A stretch of 64,000 nucleotides of DNA from the NCBI GenBank assembly GCA_030867875.1, contig JAOWCC010001634.1:55713352-55777351 (forward strand), written 5' to 3'. Position 1 is the first letter of the stretch; every line of letters begins with the position of its first letter. Positions 23,531 to 33,963 of the stretch are shown piece by piece. Both the position numbers and the translations under genes were made by a program. The notes below the pieces were generated by a model. It saw nothing but the letters and a program-made list of their open reading frames with translations, ran no database searches and was not told the DNA's origin. The DNA comes from Actinernus sp. WN-2022 (lineage: Eukaryota; Cnidaria; Anthozoa; Actiniaria; Actinernidae).

Positions 23531-23932
23531 TACACGACTTTCATAATGGCCGCCTCTAATTTGCATAATTTGGAAGATAAAATTGTAGAGGGAAACCAAT
23601 GCTACCACATGAAAGATCACATTAAAACAAGTAAGAGCTTTGAGTTTTAGAGCAATGTGGAGAATTGCTGTTGAGCTACGAGCATTTCTAATGCAGAAAA
23701 ACATGAAAGCGAGGCTAGAAAGGCGTCCGTTGTTTTTCTCATACAAATCTCTCTAATTTCAACTGGCTGTAACTTCATTGCTTTTTAAGCTACAGCACTT
23801 AACTTTCACAAGTTCACTAATGTCGACATGCTCTTTCACATGGCAATGTTCATATTTTCTATAAATGTGGATAAACAACCGAAACGGAAAATCACATATG
23901 CAAATTAGGAGGCGGCCATTATGAAAGGCGTG
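23531..23932. mobile_element. MITE, TA target, ~402 bp
   Basis: The left end reads tacacgactttcataatggc and the right end mirrors it (gccattatgaaaggcgtg), giving inverted repeats of about 38 bp with a few differences. The flanking LINE sequence joins cleanly if a TA duplication (23529-23530 and 23533-23534) is assumed, as in mariner-like elements. The exact end may vary by 2 bp. No transposase is encoded. Confidence 0.75.
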
Positions 23933-24513
23933 TATGAAATTACTCAACTCCAGCTTGGTGAACTTGTTTATAAACATTATAATAATCTCTTGCCAACCAG
24001 TTGTGATAATCTATTTACTAGTATAGCTGAAATTCACACTCATAACACTCGGTCTAAAACAAATATGAACTTATTTCTACCAAGACAAAATACTTATTAC
24101 GGAAATTGCTCAGTTAAATTTGCTGCAGTACGAATTTGGAATGAAATACCTTTAAATGTAAAACAATCGATTTCTATTAGTTTATTTTGAAAACGTTACA
24201 AAAAACACCCTCTGGATTCTTCTACGGCTGAAATTTAAACTTAATTAACTTACTAATTTAGTTGCTTGCTTACTTCAGTTGTATTTATTTCGTAGACCAC
24301 TTCTTTGGTTTGAATCACTATAGATTGCATGTATTGTATGTATAGACTTAGCTTTATTTTTTAATTCATTCATTTCCACCCTATAAGGAGCAAAGCACGC
24401 TTTGTAACCTCTGGGTTTTTAGACTTATGCTCCTTTCATTTTTCTCCTTTCTTAATATTCTGTGCTTTAGAATCCTGTGTAATGGATAAATAAATGAATT
24501 GAATCTGAATCTG
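23933..24513 (+). mobile_element. LINE fragment, downstream half and 3' tail
   Basis: The frame from about 23933 to 24190 encodes YEITQLQLGELVYKHYNNLL, then IHTHNTRSKTNMNLFLPR, NTYYGNCSVKFAAVRIWNEI and a stop. These are the C-terminal blocks of a CR1-like reverse transcriptase, in the order that should follow the fragment ending at 17450. The 3' UTR runs to a short tgaatctgaatctg tail near 24513. Removing the three insertions restores continuity of the conserved block order, which is good evidence of a single original LINE. Confidence 0.85.
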
Positions 24514-25319
24514 ACGTCGACTTAAAGGTACAGGTTTCGGAGTTTCGCCAGACTTTCCCAAAGCTATAGTCGATCGATAGAAGAAAGAAACTCCTTCCAA
24601 TATTGAAAGACGCAAAGAAGGCAGGGAAACCGGTTTATTTTAGCCGTCCAGAACCAGAATTACTGATATATTGACCAGAAATTGGAAGAAATTGGCTAGT
24701 TTCAGGCTGGACAGTTAAATATATACATTCCTTTTTAGTCCATAATTCTGTATATTTTTCAAACTACCGTATGTTAATTTCAACCTTACGCTAGAAATGT
24801 TATATTTTTACGCTATCTGAGTTGACGAATAGGTGTTTGTCGTTATTCCATATTACAAGACCAAAAGGGGCTAACATAATTATCAGTGTCACTTGGGACC
24901 GACACAAATCGGGTTATAAAATTTTAGACAAAATAATTGATTATGACGGCAGATACATTTGTACGTAATGTTTGTTAGTTCGTATGCGCCAAACCATCGC
25001 GCAGAATGGCCTTTGTTCGAGGGACATCATTAGTTTTTTTTTATATATTAAGGTCGCCTCATTAGAAATTCAATGAGTTAGATGTTGGTCATATGATTGG
25101 CTGAAAGGAAATCCGTTCTGCTAATTCCCTGGTCTGTATGCCGAACCGCACACAAAATTAGCTCAAAGGAAAACCGTTCTGAGAGTTGGTTTGATTGCTC
25201 AATGCAAGTGTAAATTAAACCAAGAAACGCTTTGGATCCAGTCAATTCAATAGAAGTTCGTAAAACCAGGTAAAACTATCTAGTCAATGGAAACGACGAA
25301 GCCCTTCGTCTTAAAACTC
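24514..25319. other. Unassigned DNA
   Basis: Nothing recognisable on either strand. Confidence 0.4.
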
Positions 25320-25850
25320 GTGCTCTCATTTTTTCACAGCGTGTTAACATCGCATCGCAAATAATTCTAAATACAGATTCTAGGAAGCTGTAGCTTTAAA
25401 ATGAGATTTTATTCAAGTTTATCCGTGCCCTAGAAATCAAGCAAAATCGGATCCACAAAATCACTCACAAAGAAACTGAGCTACAGTTGTTGTGTTCATG
25501 CAACTGAAGTCGCAGCGGGAAAAATGCCGGTCGGCAAAACGGCAAACAATGTTCGAACTCGTTCTCAATTTTCTCCCAGTCGTTTTCAAATCGCATCGCA
25601 AATAAGTCTGAATACAGATTATAGGAAGCTGTAACTTTAAAATGAGACATCATTCAAGCTTATTCCTGCCCTAGAAGTCAAACAAAATGACTCAATGAAA
25701 CTGAACTGAGTATAGTTGTGTTCAAACACAACTCGCGTCGAAGCGGTAAAAAAAGCCGGTCGGCAATTTCCAACTCGTTCTCAATTTTCTCCCAATCGTG
25801 TTCAAATCGCATCACAAATAAGTCTGAAAACAGAACTTGAATCTGTGCCT
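25320..25850. repeat. Imperfect 210-240-bp tandem repeat, about 2.5 copies
   Basis: The phrase catcgcatcgcaaataa/acaaataagtct plus taggaagctgta and ctttaaaatgaga blocks recurs near 25350, 25590 and (partly) 25805. Copies have diverged. Confidence 0.65.
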
Positions 25851-25989
25851 CGATTACGCTACTTAGCTCGATTAGCCCTTAGGTTATTCTAAGTAGCGCT
25901 TACTCTAACTTTCTTTACTCGTTTCTCTTTTATTAAGAGTATTAATGAAGTGTTGTGCCAACTCAAGCAGAGGAACCAACCGTACGCGA

Positions 25990-26425
25990 AACAGCAGTTG
26001 GGCCAGGGGGAGATTCAAGGGAGAGACTCTAGTCTCCTTGGGCTCGCGTGGCACAAAGAGCAGGACACAGTGAGCGTTACTGTCCCAGGGGAAAGGACGG
26101 TGTTGACCAAGGCAGGTATTTTAGTAAAGCTAGCTAAAATAGATGACCCTTTGAGTCTTGTCTCGCCGACGACTCTGAGTGGAAAGCTGATCTACCGTGC
26201 CGTTTGTGACGAAAAGAGAGCCTGGGACGAGACGATGCCACACAATCTAGCTAAGTTGTGGAACAAGTGGGAAAGAGTTGAACTACCGAGCGGGTCGCTG
26301 GCCGCCCATCGAGCTACATTCCTTTGGGGATGCGTGCGCAAACAGAGTTGCGGCCTGTGTTTATGCGGTTGTCCGACAATCACAGGAAACCAATCAAGGG
26401 TTAATTGCAGCCAGATCAAGATCGT
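25990..26425 (+). pseudogene. BEL/Pao retrotransposon Pol fragment (peptidase A17 region)
   Basis: Part of the 25950-26456 frame matches the region after reverse transcriptase in BEL/Pao elements: LLGLAWHKEQDTVSVTVPG, then LTKAGILVKLAKIDDPLSL, LVSPTTLSGKLIYRAVCDEK and AWDETMPHNLAKLWNKWE. Toward the end the frame slips, because the expected block after the FLWG stretch is read out of frame. No LTRs, RT core or integrase are seen nearby, so this is an isolated relic. The upstream 15-20 residues of the frame may be flanking DNA. Confidence 0.85.
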
Positions 26426-26427
26426 CC

Positions 26428-26600
26428 AAACAATAATAATAATATGCTTTATTTAAAGAGGGTAACACCCAAAAGCAAAGCTTACAAACTTGTGGCCCTC
26501 AACCACTAATTTAAGTATAAAATATAACTTTACATATAGGTAGCAAATATGATAAAAACTACGGATAAAACTAAGATGTACATTAAGGTTACCGTACAGG
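26428..26600 (-). mobile_element. Probable LINE 3' tail
   Basis: Plus strand reads aataataataatatgctttatttaaagagggtaac, which on the minus strand is an A/T-rich 3' UTR ending in a (TTA)n tail. No coding part is visible, so the assignment rests on the tail only. Confidence 0.4.
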
Positions 26601-26860
26601 TTCGTGTAGCGGTTTTTTATTTAATTTTTTTTATCCTCACGTTTTACTAACTGAATATTCTACAATATGAAACAAAAACTAATCCAATACATTAAAAACT
26701 TCGCGAGATATTGAAAGAAACGTGTTTTCTCTGAAAAGCAAATAAATAGCCAGCGTGTGATAATCCTATTATGTGAAAAGCGCCCATCAAACTTTTTCGC
26801 GGGAACCACATCCGGGAACTTGCTTCGAACTATTTGCATATTGTTTTACAGGATTCCGCC

Positions 26861-27094
26861 ATGGGTCTTTTTGTCTTTCTTCTCTTTTCGTTGGCGGTAC
26901 TTGGTTTAGCTTGTGTTTTCGTTCTGCGTTTCGGCATCATAAGTTCGGTTTTCTGTCCGAACACTACAGAGCGCGTGGCCAGGGTTGTGTATCGATATGT
27001 GACCCTATTACGGTTTCCCGCGAATCTCCGAACCCTTTGTCGAGACCACCACGGGGTTCTCGCATCTCATTGGATGGCGGTATCGCAGTATTGA
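26861..27094 (+). CDS. Candidate small ORF with N-terminal hydrophobic segment
   Basis: I do not recognise this product. The frame of 77 codons begins with an ATG in a strong context (gccatgg), 9 bp after a plausible splice acceptor (ttgcatattgttttacag). The N-terminus MGLFVFLLFSLAVLGLACVF is strongly hydrophobic and could be a signal peptide or membrane anchor. The remainder is moderately basic (VARVVYRYVTLLRFPANLRT) with two cysteines. The overlapping longer frame in another phase (26773-27117) has no such feature. It could be a host exon, a transposon exon or chance. Low confidence. Confidence 0.25.
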   Translation: MGLFVFLLFSLAVLGLACVFVLRFGIISSVFCPNTTERVARVVYRYVTLLRFPANLRTLCRDHHGVLASHWMAVSQY

Positions 27095-27261
27095 CAGATG
27101 GACTAATGAGGTGTTAGCTGTTTACAAAACTAAAACGCGAATATCTCGGCTTAGAAGTTCTTGCGTATTCTCTATCTTTGAACGAATTATGGAGCTCGGG
27201 CTTTCGACATAATTCATTGAAATTTGGCAGAGAGCTTCATCGCATATTGAAGAACAAAACT

Positions 27262-27501
27262 CTCTATATGTACATTTACACTAAGGCTAAATAAGATCAG
27301 ACAATATGTGACTTAAAATACTAGAGGCCCTTCCTAATTTATAAGCAGCTTAAGACACAGGCAAGTCAATGCCCCAGTGCGATACTACTCTTTATATGTA
27401 CACTAAGACTAAATAAAACATGTGACTTAAAATACTAGAGGCCGTTCCTAATTTATAAGCAGCTTATGACACAGGCAAGTCAATGCCCCAGTGCGATGCT
27501 G
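27262..27501. repeat. ~120-bp tandem duplication
   Basis: The phrase aatactagaggcc followed by ttcctaatttataagcagct recurs near 27320 and 27435, with periods of about 126 and 113 bp. A third partial start (ctctctatattta) follows at about 27501. Confidence 0.75.
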
Positions 27502-28254
27502 CTCTCTATATTTAGACTAAGACTGATGTAAACATACACTTGAATACCTGCTTTAATAGATAAAAATACTCGGTTAAAATAATTACTAGTAATCTCCTAC
27601 CTAGGCTTTCAGTTCAGGAGACGTTTGTACGGAAACGTTCTCGTTTGCTAAGGCACCTATAACTAACTCTAATGTTCTAATAAGATACCGACCTTTTCCA
27701 AGGTACTTATCTTAATTGCTCTGTAATAACGCCTAAGTAACCTACACCCAAGCACTTCACAGTACCAACCCTTGTTACTTTAATTACTGACTCTCAGTGG
27801 GTGGCTGGGATAGATGCAGCTCGGCCACGCTGGAGACGGGAGACGTTGTTACCGTTAGAGCGCTCAGCCATCACTCTACAGTTGATCACTAGTTATTTAT
27901 AATTGTATGAGTTTTCTACACTGACAGCGCACACTACCACGAGACTGTTTGAATCAAGTACAGGTTACAGATGATGATGAGGATTTCATAACGACTTCGT
28001 CTACAGCCGTGTTGTTTATTACGTATAATGAGTAATGACATTTATTTGGCTGGCGATGAGTACAAGGAGTCTCTTGAGAACTTACTACACGGACACTCGA
28101 CGACAGGTGGAGGTGTAAGCTGTTCGTGCTAAACCATATAAAAGTCTAGAATAGAAAAGGACTTTATGTCGCTAGTATGGAATCACTTGGAGAACAATCA
28201 TAACCTAACATACCATACCATCACGATAGCTGTAGCCGTGCGAGAATAAAATAA
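27502..28254. other. Unassigned DNA
   Basis: No gene or mobile element recognised. Confidence 0.35.
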
Positions 28255-28660
28255 ACGTGAGCCGTGAAGTTCAACGTGTTATAATCTAAGAGGCGCCGAT
28301 ACCAAACTTCGTCTCCCACAGCCGCAAACCGAATATTTAAAGAAAAGCATTTCATACGACGGCGCGAAGCTGTGGAACGAATTACCACCACAGCTTCGCG
28401 GAATGAAGTCTCTTGTTTCATTTAAGAAACAAATTGCACAAACCACCATGCTTGGTGACCGCTGAATTAATGCTAATCAAAATATTTTAATTGGATTTTA
28501 TTATAAATGTTAGCATTTAGTATTAAACAATTGTATTTATATTTAGATTAGCATTAGATTAGATTAGCATATTTTAATTAGGCACGGCCCTTATTGAAAT
28601 CAGTTTTATTAATGTTACTTTTAAGATTCCGTGGATAAATAATAAAGATTGATTGATTGA
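28255..28660 (+). mobile_element. LINE 3' fragment with (GATT)n tail
   Basis: Plus-strand reading near 28282-28465 gives YNLRGADTKLRLPQPQTEYL, then SISYDGAKLWNELPPQLRGM and SFKKQI, the conserved C-terminal tip of CR1-like reverse transcriptases, ending at a stop near 28466. The 3' UTR ends in aataaagattgattgattga near 28656. Heavily 5'-truncated. Confidence 0.8.
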
Positions 28661-28871
28661 GCCGTAAATGGTCAACAATGGAAGACCTCCAACCACATCA
28701 GTAACCCAAGCTCTGTAAATGGAATATTTAATAGCATTTGTACGAGATTGTTTAGTCTCCCATTTTCAACGTAAATATTAAATAAAAATCGACAAAACAT
28801 AGCCCTTAGCTATGCGTGGAACAATTGTCAGCGAATTTCGCCAACAAAATGGTTCTCACTAGTACCCCATA

Positions 28872-28880
28872 GGCCTTTTG
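28872..28880. repeat. 9-bp target-site duplication GGCCTTTTG (left)
   Basis: GGCCTTTTG directly precedes the TIR at 28881 and is repeated exactly at 33933-33941 after the right TIR. Confidence 0.9.
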
Positions 28881-29006
28881 CAATCTCGTTCCCAGAGCCC
28901 GCGATCTTCTGGCCAACGCCAAGATACAGAGCTCTGGGATAATCAACATCGAGGTCTAATTTGATTGGCTAGCATATCTCACCGGAAGTAAATTCACAAC
29001 GACGCC

Positions 29007-29108
29007 ATGGAGTTGCTTCGTGCGATCGGCCATATAAAGACCGGCCTAAAAAGTGGTGAAAAAATCGCTAAAAATCAAGTTTGTCATTCTTGCCGTTGCT
29101 GCAGTCAA
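29007..29108 (+). CDS. Candidate first exon of transposon gene (left end)
   Basis: Function not recognised. An ATG in a good context (gccatgg) opens 34 codons, MELLRAIGHIKTGLKSGEKI..., ending with a cysteine cluster (QVCHSCRCCSQ), and meets a consensus donor GTAAGTA at 29109. It lies 126 bp inside the TIR, as a transposase first exon might. The cysteine cluster could be the start of a zinc-binding domain that continues in a later exon. I could not find the next exon with confidence. Frames near 30546-30997 follow an acceptor-like cctttag at about 30545, but the reading contains stops. Confidence 0.4.
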
Positions 29109-29360
29109 GTAAGTAATCATCGTGTTGAACTGTCTGGATAAAAAATCAAGAAGAGACACATTCTGAAGGCTTTTAAGAACGATATGTCAGGTCGGATGTT
29201 CGGGAGAATCTTTGACGAAATTCAACTGCTAAAATATTTACCAGATTAATTAGAACTGCGAGAGAAAAATTGCCACTAGGTAAATTGCTGATTTAGTGAT
29301 TGAATTAGTTTTGAATACCTGACTTTATACTCTGGGCAGATGCGTAAATAAAAACTGAGT

Positions 29361-29440
29361 GAAAACTAGAATAAAACGTGTGTGCATCTCTTTTGTGAAG
29401 TGAAACCAAGAATAAAACGTGTTTTATCTTTGCATAAGTA
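29361..29440. repeat. Solo arm related to the foldback at 41938-42292
   Basis: Contains gagtgaaaactagaataaaa and aagaataaaacgtgttttat with a ttgtgaagtgaaa spacer, closely similar to the left arm of the palindromic element at 41938-42292. Probably a remnant half copy. Confidence 0.55.
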
Positions 29441-29999
29441 TTTACTATTAGGCCTACATCCCGGGCCTACATGTAGTAGATGAATAATAACTATCATTCA
29501 GCCTTGAGCAGAAGAAAGCTGAGAAAGTTCACTTCAGCACAATGATGACAGCAACATGTAATATACTGGTTCTATTTTATACTATTTCTATTTTATACTG
29601 TTCTATTTTATTCTATTTTATCAATGTTTTTAAGTCACAGATAGACATACAGATACAGATATATGTATTTACAACTTAGTTAGAATTAGGTCACAGAAGA
29701 ATGTGTATATCCATCAGTTTTACCTTTTTAATCATATATATACTTAGATACATAGATTGTTTTAATTTACTCTTTAATTTGTGTCCCCAATTCCCTTTTT
29801 TTTGTGCTAAATACCTTTAGACACGTTAATAGTTATTATTACACATATAACTCCCCCACCCCGGCATTTGTGGGGCACTTGACATTTTTGAATTCAGAGC
29901 ATTGCAAGTGCCTCATTGGGTCAGTCTCATGGGGGTCAGCTAATTAAGCTATGCATATGCCCCTCTGTGGGCTTTGGAACAAGTATAAATCTCTTATAC

Positions 30000-30340
30000 A
30001 GGGTTGCCACTAACCTGAGTATCAGGGGAGGGGAAGGCCTGATTCTCAGGTTAGGTTGCCACAGGTCAGGGAAAAGTCAGGGAAAAAATGTTTTTCAAGG
30101 TCAGGGAATTTTGCATCTGGTCAGAGAAATTCTAAATTTCTTGTCAAAGTCACGAAGAAGTCGGGGAATTTTATATTTAGGTTTCCATGATGGCCTCTCA
30201 TGCCTCAAAGTGTCTGCGAGGGGAGGCTACAGGTTTTGATATTAAATGACGTTTGTTTTGGATGAGGGAATGTTGAACAGTGTTATTATATGGTCAGTGA
30301 AAATTGTTTTCTGGTCGGGGAATTTTGTTTTCTTGATGGG
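30000..30340. other. Low-complexity 'gtcaggga' region inside transposon
   Basis: Short G/A-rich phrases such as caggtcagggaaaagtcag, ggtcagggaattttgc and ggtcggggaattttg recur irregularly. The plus-strand frame over it (29916-30239) has repetitive composition and no motif, so I do not call it a gene. Confidence 0.5.
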
Positions 30341-31402
30341 TGGCAACCATGTTATAAACACTTACTATTTTGACTCTCTTTGACCAATTCCCCACCTCCC
30401 AACTTTTCTTTGCTGGCAAATGCCCCATCCCTGGGACAGAAACTCAGTCAATACCCACATACAAAAATGTATGCCTGGGAAGATGGGCAGATTTGGAATC
30501 GATAGAGCCATTACCAGTGATAAATTATTTTCTTTATACCTTTAGATGCCAGTCATAATTATTGGAAACCAATGCAAGTATTTGATCGTCAAACAAGGAC
30601 ATTTTGATCACTTCAACAGATGTATAGGCTGCTTTGCTCGATCCCTACCAGTCAGCCTGCACAATTTATTTTTCTGCTCCTTTGCACTTGCACTGTGGTG
30701 GAAGTGGATATATTACATCACCTTAGGGTTTTTCTTCCTACAATCTCACAAGTAAAAATATCACAAATTGGTGTGTCAAATGCAGAAATGCAAGAGAAAA
30801 CCCCAATGAAAACTCCTCACAAGCAAGCTAAGTATTTTTCAGCCACCCTCAGACCTCAGGATGTCCTTTGGCTTTCTACCAGTGGCCTATTTGACCAAAT
30901 TAGAGCAGTTTCCATTCAAAATCCTACAAGAGAAATTGATGCAGGTCATCGGCAAAGCCACAGAATCTTCCCAAATGACATTCTGGGGAAAGCTTGAGCG
31001 ATTGACTTTATGGTTTGGCAGTTTGTAACTGAACAGGGCTAGCCAAACTTGGACTGAGGGGGGAGGGGGGTTAGTTGAGTTAGTACTATGTATTTAACCC
31101 AAATTGGCACAGTAGACAATGGGATTTTTGTCCATTACCCACAATTCATTTTGGGATTGGTGCTGCAAAATTGTAAAGAGAAATGCAGTGTCAGAATGCC
31201 ACGTGGGTTCACAGTCACTTGATGTGTTTTCTGTAAACAAACATGGTAGTTGGATAGATTAAATTGTGTTTGCTTTTAATAGATTTTAATTGCGAACTGG
31301 AAGAGTTTTTAAACCTATTTTTAGCGTATTGAACTTGGTAAAATTCAAAGAAATGAAAAACAAAAATTGAAAGTGTTTTTTTTTCGAAGATTGGAGTCAA
31401 TA

Positions 31403-31738
31403 GGCCCTTTGCAGGACCTGGTCATGTGACCTTTTTAGCCTGTCAATCAAAAACAAATTTTTGAAAACTCTATTATTTAGCTTAATTTAACAGAGTTTGT
31501 GCTGTAACAAGCCATGCCAGTCAGCAAAAAAAGGCTCACAAACTCTATTAAATTAAGCTAAATTATAGAGTTTTCAAAAAATTACCAGTCCTTCAGTTTT
31601 AAAGATATGAACCTAAACTTGGCTTTTTACTAATTTTGGCTTGCTCTTTTCATTTCTGGCATTCATGTTGTTCTAGCGCCAACTTTTTTTTTTATTGACA
31701 GGCTAAAAAGGTCACGTGACCAGGCCCTGCAAAGGGCC
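31403..31738. mobile_element. MITE, TA target, GGCCCTTTGCAGG termini
   Basis: The left end ggcccctt-type sequence (ggccctttgcaggacctggt) is mirrored by accaggccctgcaaagggcc on the right, with inverted repeats of about 50 bp including an agcctgtcaat block. TA flanks at 31401-31402 and 31739-31740. A second inner inverted repeat (aaactctattatttagctta and its mirror near 31550) gives a double-stem structure. No coding capacity. Confidence 0.85.
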
Positions 31739-33487
31739 TATCAATCAATGTTATCTGCCATTGAAATAATATTTGCATTATCAGAATTCCAGCATGTCTA
31801 GTAGGAAATATTCAAACGTTTGTGTAGCAGAAATAAATCTATATATATGTGTACATTCAGACTTCACACTAACATGGCAGCTTGTGAACATACATGGTAT
31901 GGTCCAGCAGTTGACTGTTTCCAGGGGCACACTTACTTATGATATATATTGTGTGTCAGATTTGAACCTACTTTAGAGGGTCTAGCTTTTGTGTAAAACT
32001 GTGGAATTCTGAGTTTATATAAACAGCTCAAAATAATCAATCAGGTTGAAAATGGGTTCATTTTCACAACAACTTGGAAATACAGGGTTTGGAGCGAACT
32101 TGTGAAAAACTGGGTCCGATTTAGGACCCCATGGCCATGGCTGCACATGCATTGTACCAACTATATATAAGTTCCACCCTGGATTGTAAAAGAACTAGGA
32201 AAGAACATCTGACCCACTTATACTTGCTAGACCTCGCCATCTCCAGGGACAGATCTATGGGAGGGCAAGGTGATTTGGAGGATGCACCCCCTTTTGAGAT
32301 TCAAGTGGTGTCAAAATTCAGAAAATACTACTTCAGAGACCTGATTTTCAAAAAAAAATTGGGGCCCAACCCCCCTGTGTCTATGGTGCTCATATGGTGC
32401 ACCCCATTTCAATCCACCCCTGAATCCCCAGAGTCAGGCATTTGATCCTGAATTGTGGCCCAGGGTCAAGGCATTACAAACTGTAGAAGACTTTGACTGG
32501 GAAAAGAAAAAGTATGGGCCCAACCTTCAATAATGGTTACCGAGCATCATATTTTTGTTGCACTTCATAGTTCCCAGTAAGTTCCCAGTAAGACAAACAG
32601 AACATCTTAAAACAAGGCCTTGGTGTTATATTTCCCAAAATAGAAGGCTTTAAGCTTGGTTTTCTCATTCAGATTTGGGTTAAACAAATTGAAGCCATTT
32701 CTAAAGAACTATATATTTTACAATATTATTATTCCTGTGCTTGAGCTCGCTCTTTTAGATTTCTGCATAAGCTTGTAGTCTTTCTGGACCAGGGCCCAGT
32801 TGTTCGAAGCAAGGGTAACTTTATCCCTAGGATAGTGCTAAATCTGTACAGTTTACCCTCTGGTTAGCAATTTAACCCTGGGGTAGTGCTTACCCTTACT
32901 TCGAACAACTCGGTCCTGGGTGGTACATTTTGATTAAAAATTAAACAAGCAATGTTTCACCACCCTTGAGAATTTGACTGAAATTTCCCCATTGATAGGT
33001 ACATTACATTCTTTAAGATTTAAATGAATAAAATATATTTGATACAACATAAGCCTGTACTAAGGTGAAGGAATGCAAAGTTTCCTAATTAAAGAAGAGT
33101 ATTAAAAGTTAATTCTAGCACAAAGTAATTAAGCTTATTAAAACTCACCGGAAAAAAATCAAGGCTGATTGTAAATTTATGTAAACGGAATAACATGTAA
33201 CTTATATTTGAATATTATATAAAACAATCAACCAAAGGCAAAGTAACAAAATAAATAAACGTTTCAATTATATCCGCTATCGGTATCCCGGCGATGTTAC
33301 ACCGCGAAATATTCAACGATAACTATACCACATCAGTAAAACAACATTTATTCAACCGATTCAAGAAAATTACACGTCCAAGACACGAAAAGGACTGCCC
33401 GTGGAGCAATTAAACTTCTTGTTCGGACCAACACCGTGTACATTTTTAAAAGTTTTGATATCATGTTTCTCAGCAAACTCCACTTAC

Positions 33488-33715
33488 TGCATCCCGAGTC
33501 CTAAGGCTAAGACCCCGGCCTAAGACCTGGCGCCTCCTCCTGAATTTTGTAGCACGGCAGTTTAAATCATAGCTTTCTTGTCTCTGAGGGAACCTAGTAT
33601 CGATTGGCAAAAAGGTACCTTTAGCAGTTCCACTGTCGTTAGGATCTTTTTCTCTTTTTTTCCCCACGAGACGGACGAACAACATTTTTTTCTCAGCCGT
33701 CGGCCATTTTATCAA
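33488..33715 (-). CDS. Candidate first exon of convergent transposon gene (right end)
   Basis: Function not recognised. On the minus strand, 217 bp inside the right TIR, an open frame starts at 33715 (or at the internal Met MLFVRLVGKKREKD at 33685). It runs through PNDSGTAKGTFLPIDTRFPQ and a basic RRRRQVLGRG segment to a consensus donor GTAAGTG, whose first base is at 33487. Beyond the donor the frame continues only a few codons before a stop. Position and donor quality mirror the left-end exon at 29007-29108, which is why I list it. No later exon is identified. Confidence 0.35.
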
Positions 33716-33963
33716 TTTAGTAAGCCAGCGCTCTTATTACCACAGCGGTTGCTTTCTCTGCGCATATTCATAGTACATTAGATATACGACGCATGCTCAG
33801 TAAACGACCTTTCACGCATGCGCTCTTAAACCGGAAGCACAAAATCCTGCTTCCGGTTATGGATTATACCAGAGCCTCAAAGCGTTTGGTCACCGCTGGC
33901 CGAAAAACGCGCGGGCTCTGGGAACGAGATTGGGCCTTTTGCAGCTAACAGTCTCATGCTGGT

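Larger units (their letters stand above)
28881..33932. mobile_element. 5052-bp DNA transposon, CAATCTCGTTCCCAGAG termini, 9-bp TSD
   Basis: Inverted termini of 23 bp are identical (starting CAATCTCGTTCCCAGAGCCC) and continue imperfectly for about 60 bp more. The exact 9-bp duplication GGCCTTTTG flanks both ends. A 9-bp TSD is known for Mutator-like and some Merlin elements; P and hAT use 8. No DDE/D transposase motif is recognisable. Both ends hold a plausible first exon with a strong GTAAGT donor pointing inward (29007-29108 plus and 33488-33715 minus), so the element may carry two convergent intron-containing genes. A 336-bp MITE (31403-31738) sits inside, and 29361-29440 resembles one arm of the foldback at 41938-42292. 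Confidence 0.85.

Noticed and set aside
29916..30239. 107-codon plus-strand frame in the 5-kb transposon
   Set aside because: It overlies a gtcaggga-type low-complexity stretch and has no recognisable motif or splice context.
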